A DNA stretch of 49,438 nucleotides from Clostridia bacterium (GCA_017942105.1 JAGAVE010000059.1:1-49438); one strand, 5' to 3'; counted from the stretch's first letter, positions 16,347 to 26,049 are shown. The notes: a model not told the origin generated them from the sequence alone. Numbers and translations are program-made.

Positions 16347-17279
16347 TTAAAAATTAGCAAAAGACTTGTTTTTTACTATCTTATAAGTTTTGATCAGCTC
16401 TTCAATTCCATCATCAAGAGAATACTGCGGTTTCCAACCGGTGCTTTCCAGCCTCTCGTTTGAAACGATGTAGTTCCTTTTGTCAGGATCTTTGTTGATT
16501 TCGGATTCGAAGAAAGTGAAGGAAGGGATATGTTCTTTGATTTTTTCGCACAGCTCGATTTTCGAAAGGTTAGCATCTGAGAGACCGCAATTATATGCTT
16601 TTCCTTTCATAGCTTCAAAGTTATTGATAGCGTGAATATACGCGCCGACGACATCGCGGATATGTATGAAATTTCTCTTGAAATGGCCTTCGAAAATAAT
16701 CATCGTTTTATCGTTAACTGCGCGGTAAACAAAATCGTTGACAAGAAGGTCAAGTCTCATTCTGGGAGAAGCACCGAAAACCGTCGCAAAGCGGAAGGTG
16801 AGCGAATTTCCACTTTCGAGGATAGCTTTTTCAGCTTCGGTCTTTGTTGTTCCGTAAAGTGAAATCGGATTAAGCGGAGTTTCTTCTGTGCAGTAAATAC
16901 TGCCGTCAGAAGTGCCGTAGCCGCTGTTTGTACAGGGGAAAATGATTCTTTGCTCAGGCTTTCTTAATTCAAGAAGCATAAGAATTGCATCGAGGTTTGT
17001 TGTTCTGGCGGCAATCTTATCGTAATCGCAGAGAGGAAAACCGACAAGTGCCGCAAGGGGCAGGATGAAATCTGCACCGTCGATAAATTTTTTGACGGTT
17101 TCTCTGTCACGCACATCTCCTCGGACGATATCAAAGTTTTCATTGCTGCAACAATCCAGGAGTGCGGTCTGACCGAAGTAAAAATTATCAAGCACTCTCA
17201 CTTCGTGCCCGAGCTTGAGCAATTCAGGAACAAGAACACTGCCGATATATCCTGCTCCGCCTGTAATTGCAATTTTCAT
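16347..17279 (-). CDS. NAD-dependent nucleotide-sugar epimerase/dehydratase (extended SDR)
   Basis: 310 aa from the ATG at 17279. GGAGG lies 9 nt upstream of this codon but only 3 nt before the ATG at 17285, so the internal start is preferred. The Rossmann motif TGGAGYIGS and the catalytic SLYGTTKTEAEK (YxxxK) are intact, as are the RNFIHIRDVV substrate-loop residues of the UDP/GDP-sugar epimerase-dehydratase group. It follows the kinase gene by 2 nt. Acting on GDP-heptose is the natural inference from context; the exact reaction (epimerisation or 4,6-dehydration) is not readable. Confidence 0.88.
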   Translation of the reverse strand: MKIAITGGAGYIGSVLVPELLKLGHEVRVLDNFYFGQTALLDCCSNENFDIVRGDVRDRETVKKFIDGADFILPLAALVGFPLCDYDKIAARTTNLDAILMLLELRKPEQRIIFPCTNSGYGTSDGSIYCTEETPLNPISLYGTTKTEAEKAILESGNSLTFRFATVFGASPRMRLDLLVNDFVYRAVNDKTMIIFEGHFKRNFIHIRDVVGAYIHAINNFEAMKGKAYNCGLSDANLSKIELCEKIKEHIPSFTFFESEINKDPDKRNYIVSNERLESTGWKPQYSLDDGIEELIKTYKIVKNKSFANF

Positions 17280-17281
17280 AA

Positions 17282-18262
17282 TCATTTACCTCCGCCGTAA
17301 ATAAGTTTTGTACCTTCGTCTTCGAATTCAAACGGGATGATTCTTGAAGGGTCGAAAATTTTTGAAACATTTTCCCTTTTATCGGGAGTAATATATAAAA
17401 GCATAAATCCGCCGCTACCCGCGCCGAGAATTTTTCCGCCGAGCGCGCCCGCCTTTCTTGCGGAAGAATAAAGCTCGTCTATTTCACTCGTACTTATTTT
17501 GTCCGAAAGTGTGCGTTTGAGCTGCCAGGTATAGTCAAGAAGCTTGCCAAAGTCATCAAGGTCAGAACCCGAAACGAGTATTTTCTCTCCTTCGGCAACG
17601 AGAGCTTTCATTTCGTTAAGCTCCGAAATTTTATAAGGAATGTTATTTTGTTGAGCAACGGCTACTTCACCTGAAAAATGTGAAAATCCCGTAAACACAA
17701 GCAGAAGATTTTCGTTGAACTGTTTTTTCTTTTTATAAGAAATGTCAACGGGAAGTATTTTGTAACCGTCAGCGTCGAAAGTGATTTTATTAAGTCCGCC
17801 GAAAGCAACTGCAAGCTGGTCCTGAACACCGCCGGCTTCGTTACAAAGAACTCTTTCAAGATAAATCGCTTCTTTTGCAAGCTCCATTTTGCTGAGCTTT
17901 TCACCCTTGAGAAGGTGAAGCTCATTGAGAAGACCGACAGCGAATGATGAACTTGAGCCTATTCCTGAACGGGCAGGGAGGTCAGCGTCGTAAGCTATCT
18001 GAATACGGTCAATATCAATGTATTTCATCGCTTCTCGCACCAGCGGATGTTTAAGCTCATCGGGAGAATTGAAACGCTCGATTTTTGAATATGTAAACTG
18101 ATTTTTATAATCAAATAGTGCCGGTAATTCCCTGACTGTAACATAGGAATACTTATTGAAGGTTGCAGAAAGAACACACCCGCCGTACTCGTTGAAGTAC
18201 GCAGGAAAATCAGTTCCTCCGCCGAGGAAGGACATTCTGAACGGTGTTCTTGTTGTAAACAT
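17282..18262 (-). CDS. hddA: GHMP kinase, D-glycero-alpha-D-manno-heptose 7-phosphate kinase-like
   Basis: 326 aa. The N-terminus TRTPFRMSFLGGGTDFPAY is the signature of HddA-type sugar kinases, and the GHMP ATP loop ARSGIGSSSSFAVGLL is intact. A C-terminal glycine-rich motif (GGKILGAGSGGFMLL) completes the family pattern. HddA phosphorylates heptose 7-phosphate at C1 to give the 1,7-bisphosphate. The upstream gene supplies the next two steps, which supports this substrate over fucose or mannose. The ATG overlaps the upstream stop by one nucleotide (TAATG). Confidence 0.88.
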   Translation of the reverse strand: MFTTRTPFRMSFLGGGTDFPAYFNEYGGCVLSATFNKYSYVTVRELPALFDYKNQFTYSKIERFNSPDELKHPLVREAMKYIDIDRIQIAYDADLPARSGIGSSSSFAVGLLNELHLLKGEKLSKMELAKEAIYLERVLCNEAGGVQDQLAVAFGGLNKITFDADGYKILPVDISYKKKKQFNENLLLVFTGFSHFSGEVAVAQQNNIPYKISELNEMKALVAEGEKILVSGSDLDDFGKLLDYTWQLKRTLSDKISTSEIDELYSSARKAGALGGKILGAGSGGFMLLYITPDKRENVSKIFDPSRIIPFEFEDEGTKLIYGGGK

Positions 18263-19533
18263 TAGTTAATCTCTTCCTTTATAAAATCATAAAGATTTTT
18301 GTATTTCCTGATATTCGGAATATCAATAGTGTTGTCACTGCTTGCAAGAAAAATCGGAGTGCATCCGGCATCAATTCCTGCAAGCACATCCTTGTCAGAG
18401 TCACCGACCATAAAAGACTTCGAAAGGTCTATGTTGAAGTCTTCTGCGGCTTTTCTTATCATTCCGCCCGAAGGCTTGCGGCATTCGCATTTTATTTTAA
18501 GCTCGGTTTTTTCTCCTTTAAATCCTTTATCCGGATGATGAGGGCAGAAATAAAGAGCATCAATATAAGCTCCTTCATCGCCTAAAAGAGTGTCAAGCTT
18601 AGCGTGAATTTCATCAAGAACGGTGTAGCTGAGACGCCCCATAGCGATTGACGGCTGATTGGTTATTATAATTGCAAGATAGCCGCTTTGATTGATTTTT
18701 TTTATTGCATCGGCGGCTCCGCTTATAAGCTCAAGCTGTTTGGGCGAGGTTATGTAACCCTTGTATTTGTTAATGGTTCCGTCGCGGTCGAGGAAAATTG
18801 CTTTTTGCTTTTTATCGGCTCGTTTACTTGAAACGATGTTGTTTTCAATATCTGCCGTAACATGGCGAAGTCTGTCTGCAGTGCCCATATCTTTAACATA
18901 TTCTGCGGAATGGTAAGCATATACTCTGCCGCTTTCAATAATCGGCTCAACTAAATCTGCACGGAGGTTGAGCTTTCCGTCTTTGAATGGTGAGTAAAGT
19001 ATTTCTTTGGAAAGAATATGAATTCCTGCATTGACGCAGTTTTTATAGTTTCCTTTACCGTCGTTTTTAAACCAACCGGTAACAATGTTGTTCTTGTCGC
19101 AGACAACAAGCTCACTGTCGTACGGATGAGAATTGGGATGAACAAAAAGAGTTGCGAGTGCGTTGTTTCTCAGGTGAAAATCAATCATTTTTCGGAAATC
19201 CACGCTGAAAATCAAATCTCCGTTTATAAGAAGAAAATTCTCGCTGAGTTTTTCTCTTATTCTGAAAAGTGCCCCTGCAGTGCCGAGAGGGACTTCTTCT
19301 TCGTAATAGGATATATTCACACCGAGACTTGCACCGTCACCGAAGTAATCCATAATCTGATTTTTCATATGGTGAACGACTATGATGATGTCGCTTATGC
19401 CTGACTTTCGCAGGTTTTCTATTTGATATTCAAGAACGGGTCTGCCACAGATTTCAATCATCGGCTTTGGTCTGTCGCCGTAAAAGCCCGCGAGCCTTTT
19501 GCCGAAACCTCCTGCCATAATAACAGCTTTCAT
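18262..19533 (-). CDS. Fusion protein: sugar-1-phosphate nucleotidyltransferase (HddC-like) and heptose bisphosphatase (GmhB-like)
   Basis: 423 aa from the ATG at 19533 (AGGTGA upstream; a GTG nine bases earlier is out of ribosome-site range). Residues 1 to about 235 are a nucleotidyltransferase with MAGGFGKRL and the RPKPMIEICGRPVLEY segment, most like HddC mannose/heptose-1-phosphate guanylyltransferases. Residues about 243-423 are a HAD phosphatase with nucleophile D249 and D251 in FLDRDGT, and the GmhB zinc loop CPHHPDKG ... CECRKP. One chain would thus perform the phosphatase and GDP-transfer steps after HddA. Neighbours on both sides overlap or abut. Confidence 0.9.
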   Translation of the reverse strand: MKAVIMAGGFGKRLAGFYGDRPKPMIEICGRPVLEYQIENLRKSGISDIIIVVHHMKNQIMDYFGDGASLGVNISYYEEEVPLGTAGALFRIREKLSENFLLINGDLIFSVDFRKMIDFHLRNNALATLFVHPNSHPYDSELVVCDKNNIVTGWFKNDGKGNYKNCVNAGIHILSKEILYSPFKDGKLNLRADLVEPIIESGRVYAYHSAEYVKDMGTADRLRHVTADIENNIVSSKRADKKQKAIFLDRDGTINKYKGYITSPKQLELISGAADAIKKINQSGYLAIIITNQPSIAMGRLSYTVLDEIHAKLDTLLGDEGAYIDALYFCPHHPDKGFKGEKTELKIKCECRKPSGGMIRKAAEDFNIDLSKSFMVGDSDKDVLAGIDAGCTPIFLASSDNTIDIPNIRKYKNLYDFIKEEIN

Positions 19534-19538
19534 ATTTA

Positions 19539-20426
19539 TCACCTGCTGAGGTTTATTTTGATTTCATCAACGCCGAGAATGCTTTTGAGAAGAGAGTTGT
19601 CCATAGCTGTCGATGATGTGCGTGTTTCAAAGAAAAGCTTCATAATATCAGCTTCGGGCGTTTTAATAATGAATTCCTTCGGGAGATTATGCTTTTTTGC
19701 AATTATAGCTCCGACATCATATTTGCTCAGCGATTCATCGCCGCAAAGATTGAGTATCTGAGGTGTATTATCTTTTTCTGAAAGCTTTATAAGTATATCA
19801 GCAACGCTGTTGTAATCAAGGGCTGAACGCCAAAGACCGTCCGCGAGAGTGAATGCCTCTCCGCATACGGTTTTTTCCACGATGTTGTCGTAAAAATGCT
19901 TTTTATTCTCTAGTATTGACGGCCCTATCATAAAAGGGAGCCTTGCAACATTGAAGCCGTAGCTTGTAACGATGCTTTCAGCTTCAAGTTTTTGCCTGCC
20001 GTATTCGCTGACGGGCGAGGTAATATCGCTTTCTTTAAAAAACGGGATTTCGTCCGTGTTCTCTCCGTAAACGCAGTCGGTTGATGAAAACCAAAAGCTT
20101 TTTGCACCCTTGAAAACATCAAGAAAGTTTTTGAGAGCTGTTATGTTGATATTTCGTGCGAATTCCGGTTCTTTTTTTACGAGGTCAAGATTGTGACAGG
20201 CTGAAAAATAGAAAATACTGCAGTCTGAAATATCACCTGCAAGGTTTGCAAGGTTTGATATATCGTCCTTGTCCGTAACATCAACCTTTACCCACTCGAC
20301 TCTGCCGGAGAAAAGACTTTCTTTTTTACCGTGGTAGGTAGCAATTATTCTCCCGTCGGTTTTTTCAACGAGATTCTTTAAAACATATGAGCCTAAAAAG
20401 CCGTTTGCTCCAACGATAATGTGCAT
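19539..20426 (-). CDS. NAD(P)-dependent SDR reductase/epimerase, RmlD-like
   Basis: 295 aa from the ATG at 20426, which has AGAGGTGA upstream; the ATG at 20444 lacks a ribosome site. The Rossmann motif GANGFLGSYVL has the spacing of RmlD/CapF-like reductases. WFSSTDCVYG and SEYGRQKLEAE contain the catalytic Ser/Thr and YxxxK. First gene of the seven-gene operon. A 4-keto reduction of the activated sugar, working with the cupin and second SDR, would fit, by analogy with dTDP-rhamnose and 6-deoxy-heptose pathways; this is inference. Confidence 0.85.
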   Translation of the reverse strand: MHIIVGANGFLGSYVLKNLVEKTDGRIIATYHGKKESLFSGRVEWVKVDVTDKDDISNLANLAGDISDCSIFYFSACHNLDLVKKEPEFARNINITALKNFLDVFKGAKSFWFSSTDCVYGENTDEIPFFKESDITSPVSEYGRQKLEAESIVTSYGFNVARLPFMIGPSILENKKHFYDNIVEKTVCGEAFTLADGLWRSALDYNSVADILIKLSEKDNTPQILNLCGDESLSKYDVGAIIAKKHNLPKEFIIKTPEADIMKLFFETRTSSTAMDNSLLKSILGVDEIKINLSR

Positions 20427-20453
20427 TTTTTCACCTCTGAGCATATATATGAT

Positions 20454-20482
20454 ATTCTATCACAATTACTCTTTTTATTCAA
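20454..20482 (-). promoter_or_regulatory. Promoter of the heptose/glycan operon
   Basis: On the minus strand, TTGAAT (20477-20482), a 17-nt spacer and TAGAAT (20454-20459), about 28 nt before the ATG at 20426. It is divergent from the hrcA promoter. Confidence 0.65.
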
Positions 20483-20572
20483 TATTAAAATGTTTAATAA
20501 GCTCAGAACGGCGCAATACTTATAAAAAAGGGAAAATCTTGCAAAGTTAACAAAGAATTCACAAATAACCTG

Positions 20573-20601
20573 TTGACAAATCCGAAAGAGAGTTGTATAT
20601 T
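20573..20601 (+). promoter_or_regulatory. Promoter of hrcA-grpE-dnaK-dnaJ
   Basis: TTGACA (20573-20578), a 17-nt spacer and TATATT (20596-20601), immediately followed by the CIRCE element. Confidence 0.85.
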
Positions 20602-20612
20602 TATAAATGTAG

Positions 20613-20639
20613 TTAGCACTCGACTTCAAAGAGTGCTAA
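20613..20639 (+). promoter_or_regulatory. CIRCE operator for HrcA
   Basis: TTAGCACTC-N9-GAGTGCTAA is a perfect match to the CIRCE consensus. It lies 12 nt after the -10 element, covering the transcription start, and 24 nt before hrcA, so HrcA represses its own operon here. Confidence 0.98.
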
Positions 20640-20662
20640 CGGTGCTAAAAGGCGGTGAGAGA

Positions 20663-21694
20663 ATGGAACTCAGTCAGAGAAAAGAAAAGATACTCGCTGC
20701 TGTTGTAGAGCATTATATAAAGACGGGCGAGCCTGTAGGTTCCAAAACTCTTTTGTCTGCGCTCGATATAAATGTATCAAGCGCAACCATAAGAAACGAG
20801 ATGGCGGAGCTTGTTGCTCTCGGCTTTCTTGAGCAGCCTCATACATCGGCAGGAAGAATTCCGACTAATGAGGGCTACAGATACTATGTCGATCATCTTA
20901 TGGGAGTCCGTCCGCTTGATGAATCCGTAAAAAGGCAGATTGAAGCAGGCGTTTCTATTAAAAACGCAAGCCCGGAAGCGATTCTTGCAAAAGCAAGCGA
21001 ATTTCTTGCAGATATGACGGATTGCGCGGCTGTTTCAACAACTCCTTCGGGTGAGAATGCAACGATTAAAAGAGTTGAATTTGTCCCCGTCGGAACGAGG
21101 ACGGGAATGATAGTTCTTCTTACCTCGACAGGAGTTATCAAAAGTAAGGTCTGCAGAAGTGATGTTGATCTCAATTCTTCAATGATTGAAAAGTTTTATA
21201 ACATAGTAAAATCTTCTTTCCTTGGTATGCCGCTCGATGAAATTGATACGGCGACTTTGCAAACACTCGTTGCTTCTATGGGTATGGATGCGTTGACTAT
21301 GATTCCTTTCGTCTCAGCGGTTTCCGATCTTGCTCAGGAAGCTATGAAGACGATGGTTATGCTGGGAGGTCAGTCAAACATCCTTCGTTACCGTGATGAT
21401 TACGGAACAACAGCGTATGAGCTTATGGACTTTCTTCGCAGAGGTGAGCCGATAAGTCGCTTGCTTGCTAACAGCAAAGAGGATTTTGATGTTAAAATCG
21501 GCGGAGAAAACAAGTTCAAACAGCTTGAAAATTCAAGCGTAATTATGGCACACTACAACATTGACGGCGATAATCGCGGCTCGATAGGAATAATCGGCCC
21601 GACGAGAATAGACTATGCAAGTCTTATACCAAGTGTGAGGTATCTTACTGACCTGGTCGGTGAGCTTCTTACCCAGACACTCAATGACGACTGA
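20663..21694 (+). CDS. hrcA: HrcA, heat-inducible transcription repressor
   Basis: 343 aa from the ATG at 20663, after AGGCGGTGAG and downstream of CIRCE; the reading frame is open further upstream through CIRCE but that part cannot be coding if the promoter is as mapped. The N-terminal winged helix includes SQRKEKILAAVVEHYIKTGE and SSATIRNEMAELVALGFL, hallmarks of HrcA. The C-terminal GAF-like dimer domain ends in YASLIPSVRYLTDLVGELL. It represses this operon and depends on GroE for activity in related bacteria. groES/groEL are not in the window. Confidence 0.97.
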   Translation: MELSQRKEKILAAVVEHYIKTGEPVGSKTLLSALDINVSSATIRNEMAELVALGFLEQPHTSAGRIPTNEGYRYYVDHLMGVRPLDESVKRQIEAGVSIKNASPEAILAKASEFLADMTDCAAVSTTPSGENATIKRVEFVPVGTRTGMIVLLTSTGVIKSKVCRSDVDLNSSMIEKFYNIVKSSFLGMPLDEIDTATLQTLVASMGMDALTMIPFVSAVSDLAQEAMKTMVMLGGQSNILRYRDDYGTTAYELMDFLRRGEPISRLLANSKEDFDVKIGGENKFKQLENSSVIMAHYNIDGDNRGSIGIIGPTRIDYASLIPSVRYLTDLVGELLTQTLNDD

Positions 21695-21709
21695 AAGGAA
21701 TGAAACTGA

Positions 21710-22225
21710 TTGGCAAAGGATAAGAAAAAGAACAATGCCGAAGAAGAAGTAATCGAGCAGGAAACAGCAGAAGCTGCAGAGCCTTCAAAAGAAGAAGAGC
21801 TTCAAAAACAGCTCGATGAGAAAAACGACCAGCTTCTGAGAATGGCGGCAGAGTATGATAATTTCCGAAAGCGTTCGCAAAGAGAAAAAGAAGCTCTTTA
21901 TGCAGATTGTAAAGCTTCGGTTATAAATGCGCTTTTACCCGTCGCTGATAATTTTGACAGAATTTTTGCAAATCCTGACGGAACGCCGGAGGATTACAAA
22001 AAGGGCGTTGAAATGACATTCAAGCAGTTCAGCGATGTGTTCAAAAGTCTCGGCATCGAATCATTCGGTGAGGTCGGGGAAGAATTTGACCCGAACATTC
22101 ACAATGCAGTAATGCACACAGAAGATGATTCGGTAGGCGAGAATACAATAACAACAGTAATTGTCAAAGGCTATAAGCTCGGCGACAAAATCATCCGTCC
22201 TGCTATGGTAGCAGTGGCAAACTAA
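21710..22225 (+). CDS. grpE: GrpE, nucleotide exchange factor for DnaK
   Basis: 171 aa. A charged N-terminal coiled coil ([25 protein letters not shown]) precedes the compact beta-rich head ([15 protein letters not shown]). GrpE releases ADP from DnaK. The start is TTG at 21710, with AAAGGAA 9 nt upstream. A nearby ATG at 21700 is in another frame and ends after seven codons. The UUG start may keep GrpE low relative to DnaK, which follows by 20 nt. Confidence 0.95.
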   Translation: MAKDKKKNNAEEEVIEQETAEAAEPSKEEELQKQLDEKNDQLLRMAAEYDNFRKRSQREKEALYADCKASVINALLPVADNFDRIFANPDGTPEDYKKGVEMTFKQFSDVFKSLGIESFGEVGEEFDPNIHNAVMHTEDDSVGENTITTVIVKGYKLGDKIIRPAMVAVAN

Positions 22226-22245
22226 TAAATTGGAGGAAAATTATT

Positions 22246-24087
22246 ATGGCAAAGATTATTGGTATCGACTTAGGTACAACAAACTCATGTGTATCAGTTA
22301 TTGAAGGCGGCGAGCCCGTTGTTATCGCAAATGCAGAAGGCGCAAGAACAACTCCGTCAGTTGTAGGCTTCGGCAAGAACGGCGAGAGAATGGTTGGCCA
22401 GGTTGCAAAGAGACAGGCTATCACAAACCCTGACAGAACTGTTTCATCAATCAAGCGTCAGATGGGTACAGACTATAAAGTAACTATCGACGATAAGAAG
22501 TTCACTCCGCAGGAAATCTCTGCTATGATTCTTCAGAAGCTTAAGACAGACGCTGAAGCATATCTCGGCGACAAGGTAACAGAGGCTGTTATCACTGTTC
22601 CTGCATATTTCTCAGACGCACAGCGTCAGGCAACAAAGGACGCAGGTAAAATTGCTGGTCTTGAAGTAAAGAGAATCATCAACGAGCCGACTGCTGCTGC
22701 TCTTGCTTACGGTATTGATAAGGAAGACGATCAGAAGGTTATGGTTTATGACCTTGGTGGCGGTACATTCGATGTTTCAATCATCGAAATGGGCGACGGT
22801 ATTCAGGAAGTTCTTGCAACAGCAGGTAACAACCGTCTCGGCGGTGACGATTTTGACCAGAGAGTTATGGACTGGATGGTTAATGAATACAAGCTGACAA
22901 GCGGCATCGACCTTCGTGCTGATAAGATGGCTATGCAGAGACTTAAGGAAGCTGCAGAAAAGGCTAAGATTGAGCTTTCAGGCGTAACATCATCAGATAT
23001 CAACCTTCCCTATATCACAGTTGATGCAACAGGTCCGAAGCATCTTGAAATGACTCTTACAAGAGCAAAGTTCAATGAGCTTACAGCAGACCTCGTTGAG
23101 GCAACAATGGGACCGGTTCGTCAGGCTATGAAGGATTCAGGTCTTGCTGCTTCAGAAATCGATAAGGTTCTTATGGTCGGCGGTTCTTCAAGAATTCCCG
23201 CTGTTCAGGAAGCAATCAAGAAGTTCATCGGCAAGGAACCGTTTAAGGGCATCAACCCCGACGAGTGTGTTGCAATCGGTGCATCACTTCAGGCAGGTGT
23301 TCTCGGCGGTGAAGTTAAGGGTCTCCTTCTTCTCGATGTTACTCCGCTTTCACTCGGTATTGAGACAATGGGCGGTATCAACACAAAGATCATCGAAAGA
23401 AATACAACTATCCCCGTAAAGAAGAGCCAGATTTTCTCAACTGCCGCAGACAATCAGCCTTCAGTTGAGGTTCATGTTCTTCAGGGTGAAAGAGAGTTTG
23501 CTAAGGATAACAAGACTCTCGGTATCTTCCACCTTGACGGAATTATGCCGGCACGCCGCGGTGTTCCGCAGATCGAAGTAACATTTGATATCGATGCAAA
23601 CGGTATCGTTCATGTTTCAGCTAAGGACCTTGGTACAAATAAGGAGCAGTCAATTTCAATCACAGCTTCAACAAATATGTCTAAGGAAGATATTGAAAAG
23701 GCTGTTCACGAAGCAGAGCAGTTTGCTCAGGAAGATAAGCAGCGCCGTGAGGAAGTTGACACAAGAAACAACGCTGACCAGATGGTTTACCAGTGCGAGA
23801 AGCTTATCTCTGAGGAAGGCGACAAGTTCTCGGAAGAGGATAAGGCTGCACTCAACGCAGATATCGAAGCTCTTAAGGAAGCTCTCAAGGGTAGCGACAT
23901 CAACCTCATCAAGAATAAGCAGGAAGCTCTTCAGACTAAGTTCTATGAGGTTTCAGAGAAAATGTATAAGGCAGCTCAGGCTGCTGCAGGTCAGCAGGGC
24001 GCTCCTGATATGGGCGATATGGGTGGTGCACCGAACAATGACGGCTTCTATGAGGCTGATTACACAGATGTAACAGACGACGAATAA
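22246..24087 (+). CDS. dnaK: DnaK, Hsp70 chaperone
   Basis: 613 aa. The N-terminal ATPase signature [12 protein letters not shown], phosphate loop [12 protein letters not shown] and adenosine motif [14 protein letters not shown] are intact. The substrate-binding domain follows (about 385-510) with a C-terminal lid and a flexible acidic tail. Codon use is strongly biased (AAG, ATC, AAC, GTT), as expected for high expression, and resembles that of the secreted protein genes after 41 kb. Ribosome site GGAGG. A hairpin separates it from dnaJ. Confidence 0.98.
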   Translation: MAKIIGIDLGTTNSCVSVIEGGEPVVIANAEGARTTPSVVGFGKNGERMVGQVAKRQAITNPDRTVSSIKRQMGTDYKVTIDDKKFTPQEISAMILQKLKTDAEAYLGDKVTEAVITVPAYFSDAQRQATKDAGKIAGLEVKRIINEPTAAALAYGIDKEDDQKVMVYDLGGGTFDVSIIEMGDGIQEVLATAGNNRLGGDDFDQRVMDWMVNEYKLTSGIDLRADKMAMQRLKEAAEKAKIELSGVTSSDINLPYITVDATGPKHLEMTLTRAKFNELTADLVEATMGPVRQAMKDSGLAASEIDKVLMVGGSSRIPAVQEAIKKFIGKEPFKGINPDECVAIGASLQAGVLGGEVKGLLLLDVTPLSLGIETMGGINTKIIERNTTIPVKKSQIFSTAADNQPSVEVHVLQGEREFAKDNKTLGIFHLDGIMPARRGVPQIEVTFDIDANGIVHVSAKDLGTNKEQSISITASTNMSKEDIEKAVHEAEQFAQEDKQRREEVDTRNNADQMVYQCEKLISEEGDKFSEEDKAALNADIEALKEALKGSDINLIKNKQEALQTKFYEVSEKMYKAAQAAAGQQGAPDMGDMGGAPNNDGFYEADYTDVTDDE

Positions 24088-24105
24088 TAGAAATTCAAGT
24101 TAAAT

Positions 24106-24145
24106 CAGGTCTTGCGGAGGGTGATTTGTCTTCCGCAAGCCTGTT
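24106..24145 (+). terminator. Hairpin between dnaK and dnaJ (possible attenuator)
   Basis: CTTGCGGA (24111-24118) pairs with TCCGCAAG (24132-24139), extended by CAGG (24106-24109) with CCTG (24139-24142 region) across a one-base bulge, then TTTT. It resembles a weak intrinsic terminator inside the operon and could reduce dnaJ relative to dnaK, or protect the dnaK mRNA 3' end. Confidence 0.6.
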
Positions 24146-24166
24146 TTAAAGTCAGGGGCTTTATTT

Positions 24167-25330
24167 ATGGCTGATAAAAGAGACTATTATGAGGTGCTCG
24201 GCGTTGATAAAAACGCGAGCGCTGATGAAATAAAAAAAGCATACAGAAAAAAAGCTAAGCAGTATCATCCCGACCTCAACCCCGGCAATGCTGAAGCAGA
24301 AGCAAAGTTCAAGGAAGCTAACGAGGCTTACGAAATCCTCAGCGATGATCAGAAGAAGGCTCGCTATGACCAGTTCGGTCACGCAGGCGTTGACCCTAAT
24401 TACGGTGCAGGAGCAGGCGGCTACGGCGGAGGCTTCGGCGGTTTTGAAGACATCGACCTCGGAGATATTTTCTCAAGCTTCTTTGGCGGAGGCTTCGGCG
24501 GTGGCGGATTCGGAGGCGGCGGACGCCGTTCAAATCCCAATGCACCGAGAAGGGGCGAGGATCTGCAGTCAACGGTCACGATTTCTTTCGAAGAAGCCGC
24601 AAAGGGTTGCAAACGCAAGGTTGATGTTAACCGTATTGAGATTTGTCCCGAATGTGACGGAAGCGGAGCTGAAAAAGGAACATCGCCGACGACCTGTCCC
24701 GAATGTCACGGCTCAGGTCATGTAACTGTTCAGCAGAGGACACCTTTTGGTGTTATGCAGACGCAAAAGGCTTGTTCACGATGCGGAGGTAAGGGCAAGA
24801 TTATTGAAAATCCTTGCACAAAGTGCCGCGGAAGAGGCCGCGTTTCAAAGCACAGCACGCTTGAAATTGATATTCCCGCAGGTATTGATGACCGTCAGAC
24901 ACTCAAGGTAAGAGGCGAGGGTAATAAGGGCATCAACGGTGGTCCTGCAGGTGACCTTCATGTTAATGTTAATGTTCGTCCTCATCCTTTCTTTGAACGC
25001 GACGGATTTGATGTCTGGTGCGAGGTTCATGTTTCGGTAACTCAGGCAACGCTCGGCGATAAGCTTCAGGTTCCGACGCTTGACGGCAAAGTTGAATACA
25101 GCATTCCCGCAGGCACTCAACCTGGTGCGGTTTTCGTACTCAGAGGAAAGGGCATACAGAATATCCACACAAAGGTGCGCGGCAACCAGATGGTACGCGT
25201 AATTGTGGATATCCCGACCAAGCTTAACGATGCTCAGAAAGAAGCACTTCTGAAATTTAACGAAGCAATGGGCGGAAGCAAGCCTGAGGCTGAAGATAAA
25301 AAAGGCTTTTTCGGAAAGAAGCGCAGATAA
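24167..25330 (+). CDS. dnaJ: DnaJ, Hsp40 co-chaperone
   Basis: 387 aa with the complete type I layout: J domain with HPD at residues 34-36, a long Gly/Phe-rich region (about 78-125), four CxxCxGxG zinc repeats (first CPECDGSG, then [24 protein letters not shown]), then the C-terminal substrate-binding domains. It delivers clients to DnaK and stimulates its ATPase. 79 nt separate it from dnaK. Confidence 0.98.
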   Translation: MADKRDYYEVLGVDKNASADEIKKAYRKKAKQYHPDLNPGNAEAEAKFKEANEAYEILSDDQKKARYDQFGHAGVDPNYGAGAGGYGGGFGGFEDIDLGDIFSSFFGGGFGGGGFGGGGRRSNPNAPRRGEDLQSTVTISFEEAAKGCKRKVDVNRIEICPECDGSGAEKGTSPTTCPECHGSGHVTVQQRTPFGVMQTQKACSRCGGKGKIIENPCTKCRGRGRVSKHSTLEIDIPAGIDDRQTLKVRGEGNKGINGGPAGDLHVNVNVRPHPFFERDGFDVWCEVHVSVTQATLGDKLQVPTLDGKVEYSIPAGTQPGAVFVLRGKGIQNIHTKVRGNQMVRVIVDIPTKLNDAQKEALLKFNEAMGGSKPEAEDKKGFFGKKRR

Positions 25331-25333
25331 GCT

Positions 25334-25975
25334 ATGAAATATAATACTTATATCTTTGACCTTGACGGAACGATTCTTGACACTCTTCTTGACCTTGCAA
25401 ATGCAGTAAATTTTGCAATGAGAGCAAAAGACTTTCCTGAGAGAACGACTGACGAAGTCCGAAACTTTATAGGCAACGGAATAAAAGTGCTTATAAAAAG
25501 AGCTGTTCCCGAGAATACGAGTGAGGACGATTATGCCGAGACACTTGAAATTTTCACAAAATATTATCTTGAACATATTGCAGATAATACAAAACCTTAC
25601 GACGGAATGATCGATGTCATAAATTCTCTCAAAGAAAAAGGCTGCAAAACGGCTGTTGTTTCAAACAAAGCTCATATTGCAGCGCAGGCAGTTGTAAAAG
25701 ATTTCTTTGGAGATATTTTTGATATCGTAGTCGGAAAAATGGACGAGTTTCCGTCAAAACCCGAGCCGGATTCGCTTCTTTATACAATCAAGTCACTCGG
25801 TGCCGAAAAAGAAAAATGTATTTATATCGGAGATTCCGATGTCGATGTTCTGACGGCACACAACGCAGGTCTTGAATGTATCGGCGTAACCTGGGGCAAC
25901 CGTGACGAAGATGTTCTGCTCACAAACGGAGCAGAATATATTGTGCATAACCCGAAAGAAATTTTGGATATATAG
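25334..25975 (+). CDS. HAD-superfamily phosphatase, phosphoglycolate-phosphatase-like
   Basis: 213 aa. HAD motif I is YIFDLDGTILDT (nucleophile Asp in FDLDGT), motif II VSNKAH, motif III lysine in FPSKPEPD and motif IV YIGDSDVDVLTA. A four-helix cap lies between motifs I and II, as in Gph/PpaX-type enzymes. It follows dnaJ by 3 nt with no promoter of its own, so it is probably the last gene of the heat-shock operon. Substrate unknown; phosphoglycolate or pyrophosphate are usual for the group. Confidence 0.9.
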   Translation: MKYNTYIFDLDGTILDTLLDLANAVNFAMRAKDFPERTTDEVRNFIGNGIKVLIKRAVPENTSEDDYAETLEIFTKYYLEHIADNTKPYDGMIDVINSLKEKGCKTAVVSNKAHIAAQAVVKDFFGDIFDIVVGKMDEFPSKPEPDSLLYTIKSLGAEKEKCIYIGDSDVDVLTAHNAGLECIGVTWGNRDEDVLLTNGAEYIVHNPKEILDI

Positions 25976-25981
25976 AATAAA

Positions 25982-26017
25982 ACAGAGCTGGGTGCAGGAA
26001 ACTGTGCTTGGCTCTGA
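25982..26017 (+). terminator. Weak hairpin after the HAD gene
   Basis: CAGAGC pairs with GCTCTG, and inside it GTGCAG with CTGTGC around a GAAA loop. No strong T-run follows, so termination is uncertain. It may end the dnaK operon before the AT-rich island. Confidence 0.4.
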
Positions 26018-26049
26018 ATGTTTACTGTGAACTTTTTTGTTCTGAATCG

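Noticed and set aside
20573..20662. 30-codon N-terminal extension of HrcA
   Set aside because: It would read through the promoter -35/-10 and CIRCE operator; the ATG at 20663 has the ribosome site and matches the family N-terminus.
24845..25576. 243-codon minus-strand frame across dnaJ and the HAD gene
   Set aside because: It covers the ends of two convincing plus-strand genes and has no recognisable motif; a shadow of codon bias.
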